64,000 bases of DNA from Gracilariopsis chorda (GCA_003194525.1 NBIV01000131.1:1-64000); one strand, 5' to 3'; positions 19,766 to 30,210 are shown, counted from the first letter of the stretch. The notes: generated from the letters alone by a model not told the origin. Program-made: numbers and translations.

Positions 19766-20701
19766 TTACACATCTTCTTCTTCCGTCGCCTCCGCCCCAA
19801 CCGTCTCTATGGCGTCCTCGGTCGCCCGATTGGGTGCATCGGGACCCATGCCTCCTTCTTGTGGTGTATTCAAGCGAACAGGACAGCCCACCGCGCTGCC
19901 AATTCCATCCGCCTCCATCAGGAGCTTGTCCAAACTTCTGTTCATCTCATCCGGCGGTAGCGACATCTTCGACAATATCTTGAACTTGATAGCCACTGCT
20001 GCGGCGTGGGCACGAGTTTTGGCACTGCTGCGGATTGCAGCGCTCACGCCTTCAATGGACGCAGAAATCTTGAATGAGCCGGCTTCGATTGCGTCAGCGT
20101 ACTTCTGCCGCTTCGTTCCTAGGGGGCGGTTTGCTGACGGACCTTGCATGCAGACATTGCCTGCCTGAACGTGCTCATCGGGGAGCACACGGGCCCTGCT
20201 CTGGAAGCTAGACGTGTTTAGAAGGCTCGCTTCGCTCTCTCCCTGCTGGCTGTCGTGGTAGCCCGGTGCAGATGAGGAAGAGCCACCTCCGACCCTCTGA
20301 GAGAACTTTGGGTGCTCGGAGAGTAGCATCATGGCGTCAAGACATTTGAGCGCCGGCGCGAGACGAGTCTTTCCATCCTTGATTGTCTTGTTCTTCTCGC
20401 GGTAGAGCGTCATTACATTGCGGAGCGTGTCGTCTTCTGTCTCCCCGGACGGGGTGTTGGCCCGGTACAGACGGTTTGCAGCGAGGTACGTCTGCGTGGC
20501 GCGCTGCAAGAGCGTCCAGCGGCACCGTAGACTAGCCTGCGAGCGGGGGCCGACAACTTTCAGCTGGTTGGAGAAGGCGAGGGCGACGTCAGCCCAAAAG
20601 CTTTCGGCGTTCTGGTCGAGCGTGCGGCGAGAGCAGCTCAGCCACGCTTTGGCTAAGGCCAGGTCTTCTTCGGGCGTAAAGTTGTTGCCCTTTCCCGCCA
20701 T
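19766..20701 (-). CDS. Myb/SANT-like DNA-binding protein of Harbinger 1
   Basis: 311 codons, uninterrupted. The N-terminal 80 residues are a Myb/SANT-like trihelix (GNNFTPEEDLALAKAWLSCS, SFWADVALAF, RCRWTLLQRATQTYL) with the spaced Trp residues of the fold. A Ser/Gly-rich middle and a Lys/Ala helical tail (KISASIEGVSAAIRSSAKTRAHA) follow, ending in an acidic EEED stretch. In PIF/Harbinger elements this partner carries the transposase to the nucleus and to the element ends. Intact, unlike the transposase. Confidence 0.88.
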   Translation of the reverse strand: MAGKGNNFTPEEDLALAKAWLSCSRRTLDQNAESFWADVALAFSNQLKVVGPRSQASLRCRWTLLQRATQTYLAANRLYRANTPSGETEDDTLRNVMTLYREKNKTIKDGKTRLAPALKCLDAMMLLSEHPKFSQRVGGGSSSSAPGYHDSQQGESEASLLNTSSFQSRARVLPDEHVQAGNVCMQGPSANRPLGTKRQKYADAIEAGSFKISASIEGVSAAIRSSAKTRAHAAAVAIKFKILSKMSLPPDEMNRSLDKLLMEADGIGSAVGCPVRLNTPQEGGMGPDAPNRATEDAIETVGAEATEEEDV

Positions 20702-20907
20702 TTAGATGCAAAGGTAGGTGGCAGATAGATTCACGGGGATAGTCCGGAAAGGGCCAAGAGAGAGGAGAGCGTAGTCTAAGGTTGGGGGCGATGAAGGGAG
20801 TTGAGATGGTACTGTATTTTCCGTGGGAAGGGTCCACGAACTGCGTGGGGTCATTGCTGTGATTGCCAGTTGGTGGTTTCTTGTTGGTACAAAAAGTAGC
20901 ATGCCAG

Positions 20908-20973
20908 TGGCCAAATGAGTAAATCCATATGTATTTCAGCCCACGTTTACATATAAATTTACTCATTTAGCCA
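20908..20973. repeat. 66-bp hairpin near the right end of Harbinger 1
   Basis: TGGCCAAATGAGTAAAT... at 20908-20933 and its inverted partner at 20948-20973 match over 26 bp with about three mismatches around a 14-bp loop. It stands 90 bp inside the terminal repeat and could be a subterminal transposase or Myb binding site, or an embedded MITE. Confidence 0.7.
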
Positions 20974-21065
20974 CCAAATTTGGAGATAACCTCTCGAATA
21001 GATACTACCTGTGAAGCTATATTTTCAGAATTACAAATTTACCACGACGAATAGACATGCTCTTA

Positions 21066-21545
21066 TAGCCTCGATTATTTGTTTCAATTTGAAAATTCAG
21101 ATGAAGTTAATCGAGACGTAAAATAGATAAGGAAATGATATGTACTAATTCAGATATAAGGTAGATACCGAAAGCCGAGATATGGGGTGGAGAAGTTATT
21201 GATGTATCCTCGATAGAAATGATGTTTGATAGGTACACTGTACCGCTTTAATACAGGCTGCGTTGGTCAGTATCCAGATAGATCTTTGGTATCTCTCTCG
21301 TCCTCCTGTCACCGTATTTTCAACAAAACACCCACTTCTAACAACTGCGCAACACTAACGTAACGCATCCATCTATTGCCAACCCGATTCAGCATTCGTT
21401 TCCACGTCGAGGTGGCCCCAAACAGCACCAGACGTCAACAAATCGTCCAAACGCGCTCAACGGTTGAGCATCAACCGTCGTCTTACACACTCAAACAAGG
21501 CCTACTTTCCGCATCAGAACAATCGTAGCTGCAGCTCGCGCACTT
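21066..21545. other. no gene recognised
   Basis: AT-rich DNA between the Harbinger right end and the copia target duplication; neither coding nor repeated sequence noticed. Confidence 0.5.
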
Positions 21546-21550
21546 CTTCA

Positions 21551-21821
21551 TGTTGAGTGGTTGGGTGACTCCGATCAGCTCTGTCAGCTGCGGAGACTCC
21601 TTTACTCTTTATATAGATTGTAACTGCGTAAAACCCTGCGAAAATCACAGTACGTATGTCTATTGTAGTCTAACGAGCAGGGGACCACAAACCCAAAATA
21701 GTATATCAATACGTAGGGTCCGACACCTTACAAGAGGTATCGGGCAAAGGGACTCACGTAACTACCTTACGTGATTCCTAGACCTGTAGGTAATGGCATC
21801 ACGATTGCATGTTCCTCATCA
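21551..21821 (-). repeat. copia 3' LTR
   Basis: Begins TGTTGAGTGGTTGGG and ends CCTCATCA on the plus strand. On the element strand a short purine run GGTAAGGG immediately precedes it and fits a polypurine tract. Same length as its partner. Confidence 0.95.
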
Positions 21822-22806
21822 CCCTTACCATGCCATTGTTACTACTCATCAGTCCAAACTTTGTCGACAATCGACGAAAGCGGTTTACACTCAGCGCTTT
21901 GGTGAATATATCTGCAAGCATTGCGTCAGTGGTGCAATACCTCAAAATGGCCTGTCCTGATTCAATTGCCTGAACCACGAAATGATATTTGAGCTCAATG
22001 TGTTTTGCTCTTCGCGTTCCATGACTCCAATCCAGTACCCCTGTGTTGTCTTCATAAACAGGAGATGGAACTGCTGGGTCAAGCATACAAATTTCACGCA
22101 GCAAGTTACGCGCCCATTTCACTTCCTTCAGACATTCAAATAGAGAAACGTACTTCGTTTCTGTCGTAGAGGTGGCAATACAGCTCTGCTTCAGTGTGCT
22201 CCAGCCTATTGCATTGCCTAGGACAAAAAGACAAAAGCCACTTGTATACTTCATTTCCAAGTCATCCCCAGCCCAATCGGCATCTGTATAAGCCATCAAA
22301 ACATTCTTCATTCCATGCGCTGGCCTTCTGTACCTAAGACATAAACTTCGAGTTCCGTTTAAGTACCTCAGAACCCTCTTGACTGCCTTCCAATGATATA
22401 ATGTCAGCGTGGCCTGGGCGCGCGATAAGATGTTCACCTCAGCACATATATCAGGTCTCGTGCGCGTCGAGAGGTAGAGCAGAGAGCCGATAGATTCCTG
22501 ATACAATGTTTTCGATGTCATCGGTTCTGCGTTCAGTGCATCGGATGGCTTGTAGCTTGTTGTCATCGGTGTGGGGACAGGGCTCGACTGTGACATATTA
22601 AACCTGTCCAGTATTCTTGCAACCATTGGCTGCTGGTGCAGAATGAGTACTCTTACTTCCCTCTGTATGTAGACACCAAGAAAACTGTTCGAGCAAAGCA
22701 CTTCCTTCATTTCAAACTCTTTACCCAGTATCTTCTTAACATTCTTGATCAGTTTCGCACTTTTGCCGATTAGCAGAAGGTCGTCCACGTAAAGGAGAAG
22801 CCACAA
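21822..22806 (-). CDS. copia: reverse transcriptase C-terminal part and RNase H
   Basis: Contains the catalytic YVDD in WLLLYVDDLLLIGKS, then the copia RT tail (STRTRPDICAEVNILSR) and RNase H with AYTDADWAGD, TSGFCLFVLGNAIGWS and KYVSLFECLKEVKWAR. The last block precedes the polypurine tract directly. Part of the broken polyprotein; the terminal residues run into the LTR. Confidence 0.9.
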
Positions 22807-22863
22807 GGTGCTGCCATCCTTCTTAATGTAGAAAAAACAAGGGTCAGAAAGGTATTGCTGAAA

Positions 22864-23537
22864 TCACAATGCCAGTAATCTCTGCGTGAACAATTGACTC
22901 CAGATCGAGTTGAACTGTTTGAGACCGTATATAGATCGGTTTAGCTTGAGAACTTCGTGCTCTGCCAGGCCTATATCTAATCCAGATGGTGGAGCCATAT
23001 AGACTGGGTGTGTATCATCGATACCCCCATTCAGGAAAGCACACTTGACGTCCAGTTGGTGTATCTCAAAGTTGTACACACATGCTAGCGCAAGGGCGAT
23101 TCGGACTGTGGAAAGTCAACGAGAGGTGAGTATATGTTTTCTACATGGCCCTGTTGGCATCCCTTTGCAACCAGCCGTGCTTTGTACCTTGATACTGTAC
23201 CATCATCGTTCAACTTTGTCGCAAAGACGAGTTTAGATGCCAGGACTTGAGAATTCGGTGGCCTCTGTACCACATCCCATGTGTTCATAGACCTGAAGGA
23301 TGCTAGTTCTTCCTTGATTGCCACTTCCCAATGTTCCCAGTCCCAGGATTTCTTGGCTTCATCGAGGTCTGCAGGTAATCTTGTTGGTTTCTGAACTAGG
23401 CTGACATGGTTGCTGTGTTGCGTATCTGAAAAGCGTTCTGGAGGCTCTCTGCTTCGCTCGAGATAGCGTCTAATGGGATAGTGGGTAAGGAATTCTTGCA
23501 TGCTGGAGGTAATTGAGCCAGCTTCTGCATCTTCCAC
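22864..23537 (-). CDS. copia: reverse transcriptase N-terminal part
   Basis: Includes AIKEELASFRSMNTWDVV, LASKLVFATKLNDDG and YKARLVAKG, then IHQLDVKCAFLNGGID and LKLNRSIYGLKQ, the standard copia RT blocks in order. Read in more than one piece. Confidence 0.85.
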
Positions 23538-23597
23538 ATTATCGGACTCGATGCCTTCATCTGAATTTGCTTCTGCGATTAGTTCATCAGAGCCTGT

Positions 23598-24212
23598 TTA
23601 GTTTCCAACTGAACCCACACGATCAACGGCGGTCTCATTAGCGCCATTATGCTCACTATCTTGCGCATCAGTGAGCACCTGGTCTTCATCAAGGCGAAGG
23701 TCTGGTGCCGGGTTGCCTCTGACCTCATCCAGGGTATTCTCTCTTCCACTTCCTCTTCCCGAGGAACATAAAAGCCTCCCAGGGAAGACGTCTTCATTGA
23801 TGGTCACATGTCTGGCAAACGTCACTTCTCTCCGTTCAATGTCATACACTCGGTAGTTTAGATGTGGCAAGGACTTGAGTAGAATCCCACGTCGTGCCTT
23901 CTTTTCCAGCTTCTTTCTCTTTGCAACATGTATCCAGACTTCACAGCCGAATGTCCTCAAGGACTCAAGGTTTGGGACGGTTCCGGTGATGACTTGATGT
24001 GATGTCATGCCATTATTGGCGTCACAGCCGATGGTGTTTATTATCCTTGTAGCAGTGACAACAGCTTCTGCCCAGAACCTATGCGGAAGTCCAGCGTGGC
24101 GCAACATGGACAGTGCCATTTCCATCACTGAACGATTGAACCGCTCAGCTACTCCGTTCTGTTGGGGAGTATACGGGGCACTTGCTTCCCAATCTATGCC
24201 TTCAGTAGACAA
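23598..24212 (-). CDS. copia: integrase second half and linker
   Basis: Shows SAPYTPQQNGVAERFNRSVMEMA with the catalytic Glu, then HRFWAEAVVTATRIINTIG and FGCEVWIHV, as in copia integrases. An acidic linker leads to the reverse transcriptase. Confidence 0.88.
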   Translation of the reverse strand: MSTEGIDWEASAPYTPQQNGVAERFNRSVMEMALSMLRHAGLPHRFWAEAVVTATRIINTIGCDANNGMTSHQVITGTVPNLESLRTFGCEVWIHVAKRKKLEKKARRGILLKSLPHLNYRVYDIERREVTFARHVTINEDVFPGRLLCSSGRGSGRENTLDEVRGNPAPDLRLDEDQVLTDAQDSEHNGANETAVDRVGSVGN

Positions 24213-24251
24213 GTACTTCCGGAGCGCAATGTATTCTTTTGCATTGTCGGA

Positions 24252-25874
24252 TTAAACCAGTTTGATTTTCTTCTCAGCCTGCCTTTCAAACTTTGCTTGG
24301 AAGCATCTGAACTGCTGTGTGAGTTCCGATCGTCTACTTAGAAGTCTAATGTCCTTGTATCTTGATCTTTTGTCAATAAAAGAGACAAAGTACTTCTTTC
24401 CTCCAATACTCAGAGTATTGAAAGGACCACAAATGTCTGAGAATATGACATCTCCGACATTAAAAGAGTCATTGGCGCTACGGCTCGACAGAGTACGGCG
24501 GACCATTTTGCCTTCTAGACATGGCGTGCAGCGTAATCCAGACTCTGGACCCTTTGTTAGGTCTAGCCCAATTACCGCAGTACTGTTGGACATTTGCCTT
24601 ATCCGACTTCTGCAAATGTGGCCAAGTCTCTCCTGCCATAACTGGATACCCCTCGCATTCTGGGCTACGTACGCTCGTTTGCTGCTCAGGTGAGCATGGA
24701 TTACATACATCCCTTCACAGGCTTCAGCTGTTACCCTCTTATTCCCCATCTCTATCGTGCATCCCGATGTATCAAATCGGATGCAGTGTCCTATTGCAAT
24801 TAGCTTTGAACACGAGATCAGGTTGCAGTCCAGTTCATTGGCGAACAGCACACCATAAAGTGTTAGATACGCAGCACGTCCTCGTGGTTGGATCACACTC
24901 AATACAACTCGTCCTTCAATCTTAGCTTGTACACGCCTTCCATCTCCAAGGGAAATGATCCTAGGCTGTACTGGAGTAAACGATTGCGATAGAGCATGAC
25001 TCCCAACCATATGGCACGTAGCGCCTGAATCAATCAAGAAGCGATAACCTGGGTCACTAAGAGCGAGGAGAGCACGATGAACGCTTGTGCCACTACCACC
25101 TTCTATTTGATTTTGATTCCGTGAGCGGCAGTTGCGTTTGTAATGGCCCTTCTTTCCGCACAGGAAACAACGGCCGTTGACGTTTGCTTTCAGGGCACGT
25201 TCGGTTTCTACGTGTTCATCGTGTGGCACAGATGTTCCAGTTGTTGCCTCAATTGCTCGAGTGTCATGCTCCTGCAAGAGCCTCGCAGTAACCTTATCCC
25301 AAGTAAGCTCAGTGTCTGACATCGTTTGCAACGCAGATATCACAGGTCGAAACGCACTGTCACCCGTGGAGCCAAACCTTGAGAAGAGGATGTCAATCTG
25401 CATGCTTTCCTCGAGAGGACTTCCCATTCCATCAAGACGAGCAAACACGGATTCCATCTCCTCTACATAGTCAGACATAGGCTTGCCTTCGGTATAGCGG
25501 AATTGGTGTAGTCTGGTTTGAAGCTGTACTCTCGTTGCTGCGTTCTCAGTTGCATAACGCTCACGGAGTTTTCTGAACCTAACGAATGGGTTTTGTCTCT
25601 CCGAAGCAATTGGTCTCAACGGCTTGTCACTGAGAGACTGTACAAGGTACATCCTTGCCTTCAATACTCTTTGCTTCATTGCCGTAGTAATTGCATCAGT
25701 ACCTTCCGTACCAATCACATCATCAACCACGACGTGAACCAAATCCTTAGATTCTAATAGCGCTTCAACTCGCATGGTCCAAAGAGCAAAAGTGTCATCC
25801 CGACGAGCACAAAAGCGCGTAAGCTTTATGTGCGTGTCTTCTTCCATTGTCAACGTGAGTAGAACATTACTCAA
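24252..25874 (-). CDS. copia: gag, protease and first half of integrase
   Basis: 540 codons. Gag of the UBN2 type (RDDTFALWTMRVEALLE, YVEEMESVFARL), then a CCHC knuckle CFLCGKKGHYKRNC, the protease site FLIDSGATCHMVG, a pre-integrase zinc region (LWQERLGHICRSRI, CTPCLEGK) and the first integrase Asp in IFSDICGPF. The longest intact stretch of the element. Confidence 0.92.
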   Translation of the reverse strand: MSNVLLTLTMEEDTHIKLTRFCARRDDTFALWTMRVEALLESKDLVHVVVDDVIGTEGTDAITTAMKQRVLKARMYLVQSLSDKPLRPIASERQNPFVRFRKLRERYATENAATRVQLQTRLHQFRYTEGKPMSDYVEEMESVFARLDGMGSPLEESMQIDILFSRFGSTGDSAFRPVISALQTMSDTELTWDKVTARLLQEHDTRAIEATTGTSVPHDEHVETERALKANVNGRCFLCGKKGHYKRNCRSRNQNQIEGGSGTSVHRALLALSDPGYRFLIDSGATCHMVGSHALSQSFTPVQPRIISLGDGRRVQAKIEGRVVLSVIQPRGRAAYLTLYGVLFANELDCNLISCSKLIAIGHCIRFDTSGCTIEMGNKRVTAEACEGMYVIHAHLSSKRAYVAQNARGIQLWQERLGHICRSRIRQMSNSTAVIGLDLTKGPESGLRCTPCLEGKMVRRTLSSRSANDSFNVGDVIFSDICGPFNTLSIGGKKYFVSFIDKRSRYKDIRLLSRRSELTQQFRCFQAKFERQAEKKIKLV

Positions 25875-25934
25875 GCGTTAGAAGCTCAGTGATGGTCGAT
25901 GGTAGCGGCTTTCTTTAGCCGGCGATGCTACCAC

Positions 25935-26205
25935 TGTTGAGTGGTTGGGTGACTCCGATCAGCTCTGTCAGCTGCGGAGACTCCTTTACTCTTTATATAG
26001 ATTGTAACTGCGTAAAACCCTGCGAAAATCACAGTACGTATGTCTATTGTAGTCTAACGAGCAGGGGACCACAAACCCAAAATAGTATATCAATACGTAG
26101 GGTCCGACACCTCTCAAGAGGTATCGGGCAAAGGGGCTCACGTAACTACCTTACCTGAGTCCTAGACCTGTAGGTAATGGCATCACGATTGCGTGTTCCT
26201 CATCA
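25935..26205 (-). repeat. copia 5' LTR and adjacent primer site
   Basis: Partner of the LTR at 21551. On the element strand the LTR is followed by GTGGTAGCATCGCC, which resembles the initiator-tRNA-Met primer site common in copia elements. Confidence 0.9.
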
Positions 26206-26254
26206 CTTCACAAGTACCCAACTTCACTGGCGCTCAACCGTAGCGTTGTGCTCT

Positions 26255-26291
26255 ACCGAGTCTATCAAAATTACTTTAAGAGACTCGGTAC
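26255..26291. repeat. 10-bp inverted repeat
   Basis: TACCGAGTCT (26255-26264) and AGACTCGGTA (26282-26291) pair perfectly around 17 nt. It lies just past the copia target duplication, 3' of the TLC-like gene; function unknown. Confidence 0.6.
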
Positions 26292-26375
26292 TTAAATTTA
26301 CGTCTCCCTCACGTCAGTGGTCAGGGCCAACAGAATAACAAACAACGCATCTTCCATATTTACACGAAAGCAATG

Positions 26376-27000
26376 TCAGTAATTAGTCCTTCCTCTCGAA
26401 TTGCATAATCTCTTCGTCTCCTTTATCCTCGCTTCTAATAGCCTTTTCTTCTTGCCTTTGAGAAGCTCGCGGTATATCATATGCAAAGCCAAAACAAGCA
26501 AGAATCCGTGCAACAACAGGGGCGTTCCGGCAAGGCCGATGAAAAACAGGTAATGAATCAGAAGCTTATCGTAAAACATCGCCCAGTTGTTCAACCTGGG
26601 ATCTACCAAGACCGTTTCCAGCAGTTGTATGCTTAACATGTTCTCCAGTCGCAAGAACAGCAACAGCTTCGCCGCATAGAACGTCACTGCAAACGTAGCA
26701 AAAACGTCCATGCTAAGCCCAGCCAACCCAAGGCAATTAATGAAGTTTTGCGGAGTACAGGAAGATATCTCCCGCATCTTGCAGAGCCAGGATCACGATT
26801 CCGGCTTGGAGGCGCCCTTAGTCCACACAGAAGATTCCTCCCGTCATGAGGAACAGCATTCGCACTTCCTTCGTATATTTCGTACTCTCTGCAACCAAAG
26901 CACCCCATAGCTCACATCATTCGTCATCTAGATACAGACCGCCTCCCTCTTTCGACATATCCAGTGAGAAGTGCAGCATTGCAATAATCATCGGGCTCAT
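26376..27000 (-). pseudogene. TLC-domain-like membrane protein, probably a pseudogene
   Basis: The 3' part (26376-26777) codes four hydrophobic helices, an LLLHGFLLVLALHMIYRELLKG end and a basic tail (KGKKKR), typical of the last helices of TRAM/LAG1/CLN8 (TLC) proteins. Just upstream, in another frame, lies AGIVILALQDAGDIFLYSAKLH, which resembles the family block around LHDxSDxFLExxK, with Gln where the usual His stands. The same upstream frame runs back to an ATG at 27000 with two in-frame stops (near 26918 and 26820); a frame change near 26735 leads into the 3' part. TLC proteins include ceramide synthases of the endoplasmic reticulum. Very short introns could explain the stops, but no standard GTATGT/GTAAGT site is visible. 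Confidence 0.45.
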
Positions 27001-28747
27001 TCTCCCCACTTGTACACAAACGCATTAGAGCTGCGAGCAGCCCTACAATTGACATGCGCACCAAAACCAGAGCTCTTTTCGTAAATTTCGCTAACGTCCA
27101 GCCTAACTTCCAAATCTATTTCTCAGCCAGTCGTTCATTCGTATGTTAGAGACCACCCCGCATTTGGGGTAAAACCGTCGCAATGAATTCCACTTCCCCT
27201 GCAGTGTGCTGCGGTAGGTACCGTTCCAGAATACAGGTAACTTTTCGCACTTTCACTTAAATGTCCAATGTTTTGGTTCAAGTCTTAATATGAATACTAA
27301 AAGGTTTTCCTTTTCTTGTCAAGAATCTAATCTATAGCATTCAGTATTTAGAAGGATGTGCTCCTCGTGAAATGATGAACGAAACTATTCCTATTGGTAC
27401 AAATAAGTTTTGAATAACAGTTGCAAGAAGAGCAACTTGGTTAACTCTAATAGCAAAAAACAATTTCAATTCTCAATTGCGCATGATCCACAAAAGCAGA
27501 CCATTTGTCATTTGTGACTTACATAAGAACTGTGAAGTAGTAATAAGCAGGTATTTACAGACCCACCGCTGTTGTCCATGATATGCATAATGAGATGCAG
27601 AAAATAGTATATTGTTCATGAAACTGTTTTGTTTGCGAGCTACATATTCTATTTTGCCGCCACCTATTGATGAATTTCAGAAATTGTTTTCGACAGAAAC
27701 ATGTCAGAAAGGCCACATGTGTACCCATTGTAAATCGTAAGACAGCGGAGAATGTCTCGTCAGGGGCTGCCAACTAATGTATGCTTTCCCAATTTCCTGC
27801 TTGGCTTCTGGAAGGTGTACTTATTTGTAGTCTGCTTTCCTGCAGTTCTGCTTATCAAGTGACATATATTAAAGTAGGGTGTGAGAAATGTCTCATGAAC
27901 GTCTATCAATCTCCTACGGCTCGTGAAACGATGTCCTATTGGCCACAAATAGTATGCTGTGGTTTTTATAATTGGTTTTCTGTATAATCGTTACATAATA
28001 GGTAGATTTTAGCAACTTTCCCCCGTTACATTGCATGTATTCGTTTCTGAAGTCCGTTTTCAATCTTCATTATTTATATACGCGTTTTATTAGTTCTAAA
28101 TGCAGTCGTGATCCGTCTTTTAGATTGTTCGCTTTGAATTGATGTGTTTATTAATTATATGGGAAATGAGATTTTTCAAGAATACGTGAAGGAATAATAA
28201 GATCTCTGCAAGCACTTCAAAGTGTGAGAAGCTCGTTACATAGAACAGAGCCAATGCAATTTCTGTGTAGCATTAGCAAAAGTGATCCCTATTATTCAAA
28301 TTGGGTCCATAGTTTTTCTTCTGTCTTGCCTCGGGATCAGGTTTTTGACGTAGCTCTTTTTATCCATTTACGTATTGACACAGGATTGTAATGTTCTACG
28401 TAGTCATAAAATCTACAGAAATGTAGCATCGCAACTGAAGCTTTACTTGCAAAACTTGAGAACAGTGTTGTTGATCCTTTTGCTCCATACTTCTTCATTT
28501 GCGCGCGACCGTTACAGGAAGCGGTGCAAATCCTTTGAATTAAGCTCACCGTAGTTTATGGTGCTAAATTCGCACAATTTCTTCGAATCAGGGTTACAAT
28601 TACAATCTCATCCCCAAATTTTGATCATGTTCCAGACATACCTGGGTGCCCCAAGTTTTTCGGTTTTAGAACGCAAGCTTTTTTGCCGATTCTTGAACAT
28701 GTCCTCATCTCCTTCTCGGATCACAATCTTTTAACGTAATACATCTA
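27001..28747. other. no gene recognised, AT-rich
   Basis: About 1.7 kb without a convincing coding pattern, tRNA or repeat. The left end should contain the promoter of the TLC-like gene. Confidence 0.5.
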
Positions 28748-29107
28748 TTGATGAAGATGAAAGCTTTATTGTTCTCTTGTATGCTCTTCTGTGAATGTTT
28801 AGGGTCCAATGATTCTTACCAGAATATCCAAATAGCTGACTTAGAAGCACAACATGTTCTGAGAAGTACAAATATACTGAATACTTTTATGAAAGACATT
28901 GTAGCAAGGGTTCTGCATGTTTGTTCTCGATCTTGCGAAACCTCCTTTTCGTCACAAAAAAGTCGTAACTTTCATCACTCGAATTCAATATGTAGTGGAG
29001 TCCAAGACAAGCGCCTTGCACATAAAAGGGGAGGTCAGCGTTCCATTACCGAGACCCTGCAAACCTAAGGAAGACGGGTATTCCGACATCGTATCCGTAG
29101 ATGTATC

Positions 29108-29836
29108 ATGGCTTCTGACAGACAGCCCTCACGTGTTAATGTCCCGAAAAGCCATGCATGGCTGCCCTCTTTGAAGCCACCCCGTGCCTTGGCAAATCTC
29201 ATTACTTCTCCAAACTCTCGCGAGACAGTTCTTCCTAGACCTCCTTCTGATTTGGTGAACGCTGCAATGCATATCACCGGTAGATCAAGAACTAGAACCA
29301 CTCCCGCGTCTTCTGGGAACAGGAACCAGAGCACTTCCCAATGGATTTGTTCTCAATGTGATGCAGCGTGCTTGACAAAGGAAGAATTAAGCTTGCATTT
29401 AAACTCTCATAAGTCGACTTCCGCCAAATACTCCTGCATTCAATGTGGTGCCGCGTATAGATCAACTCGAGCTCTTGGAGAGCATAATGCGGTATGTTGA
29501 AGGCCTTCTTACACATTTTTCTCATATCAAATATGTTCTAACAAGTAATTGTAGGCTGCTCACAAAAGCAGTGGGAAGATATTATGCGATATGTGCGGTG
29601 GACTCTTTTCAAATGGATCAGTACTTAGTAGGCATGTGAAGACCGTACATTTCAAATACAGAACATGGGTATGCAAAGTATGTCGTTCGTCTTTCGGCCA
29701 GAAAACTCATTTGGAGAAACATATGAGAACTGTACACCGCGACAGTGCGAAGCTCCGATGTTCAATCTGCTACGCAAGGTTTAGCCGAAGCGCGGAGCTC
29801 GAAAGCCATCGCAGAGATCAGCATTCCAAACGTTGA
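29108..29836 (+). CDS. C2H2 zinc-finger protein 2, two exons
   Basis: Exon 1 is 29108-29491 (128 codons) and exon 2 is 29555-29836 (93 codons plus TGA), giving 221 residues. The 63-bp intron has GTATGT, a TTCTAAC branch site (CTAAC at 29538-29542) and TTGTAG, in phase 0. N-terminal PPRALANLI and PPSDLVNAAMHITGR match motifs in zinc-finger protein 1. Five fingers: CSQCDAACLTKEELSLH, CIQCGAAYRSTRALGEHNA (cut by the intron; second His in exon 2), CDMCGGLFSNGSVLSRH, CKVCRSSFGQKTHLEKH and CSICYARFSRSAELESH. All coordinating residues are present. Likely a nuclear DNA-binding protein; the start ATG agrees with the paralogue's conserved region but a more upstream exon cannot be excluded. Confidence 0.88.
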
Positions 29837-30210
29837 CACCTTGCAGTTCCACCTGGCCAAGTTCTAGGATGTTTAAGCTCGCAAACCAATTTCAATTTGC
29901 TGTAACAATGACTAGTACACGGTAAATCGAGCTTCGAAACAGCATGGTCCGAACAGTATTCGATGAGTAAAAGCAATAATCGAAGAACGAGCAACTAGTT
30001 TCTCTGACTACTGATTGAAGAGTTGGCTTCGTTCTGTTCTGATTGATTAGCTCATGGACGAGGTCCCTGTAACCGTTGCCTTTGCCTACTTGTCTTTTGG
30101 ACGCAGATCGTATTTAGTAATATGCCGTTTATGGGCTCACGATACTAATTCCGGAAGCGCGGTAGGAGACATTATCAAAGAATTCGTCTCCCTGGAAGTA
30201 CATCAATATC
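29837..30210. other. no gene recognised
   Basis: 3' flank of zinc-finger gene 2; no coding or repeat signal. Confidence 0.5.

Larger units (their letters stand above)
18034..21065 (+). mobile_element. PIF/Harbinger transposon 1, complete with TTA target duplication
   Basis: TTA at 18034-18036 and 21063-21065 flank inverted ends: left GAGCAAGTCTATTCG, right (complement) GAGCATGTCTATTCG, and the match continues to about 29 bp (GTGGTAAATTTG against ATGGTTAATTTG). The 3026-bp interior holds a transposase on the plus strand and a Myb-like protein on the minus strand, tail to tail with 73 bp between them. TTA duplication, inverted ends and the two-gene set are the hallmarks of PIF/Harbinger. The transposase has two in-frame stops, so the copy is not autonomous now, but its Myb partner is intact. 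Confidence 0.93.
21546..26210 (-). mobile_element. young Ty1/copia LTR retrotransposon with CTTCA target duplication
   Basis: Two 271-bp LTRs (21551-21821 and 25935-26205), both TG...CA, differ at about six positions (about 2%), and CTTCA flanks the element at 21546-21550 and 26206-26210. On the minus strand the order is gag, protease, integrase, reverse transcriptase, RNase H, which is the copia order. The reading is broken about four or five times. Low LTR divergence makes it the youngest insertion in the window. Confidence 0.95.

Noticed and set aside
23671-24255. Plus-strand open frames across the copia region
   Set aside because: They are complements of well-conserved copia domains on the minus strand.
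28748-29068. 106-codon plus-strand frame starting with a signal-peptide-like stretch, just upstream of zinc-finger gene 2
   Set aside because: No family pattern, no match in front of the paralogue, and composition like the surrounding non-coding DNA.
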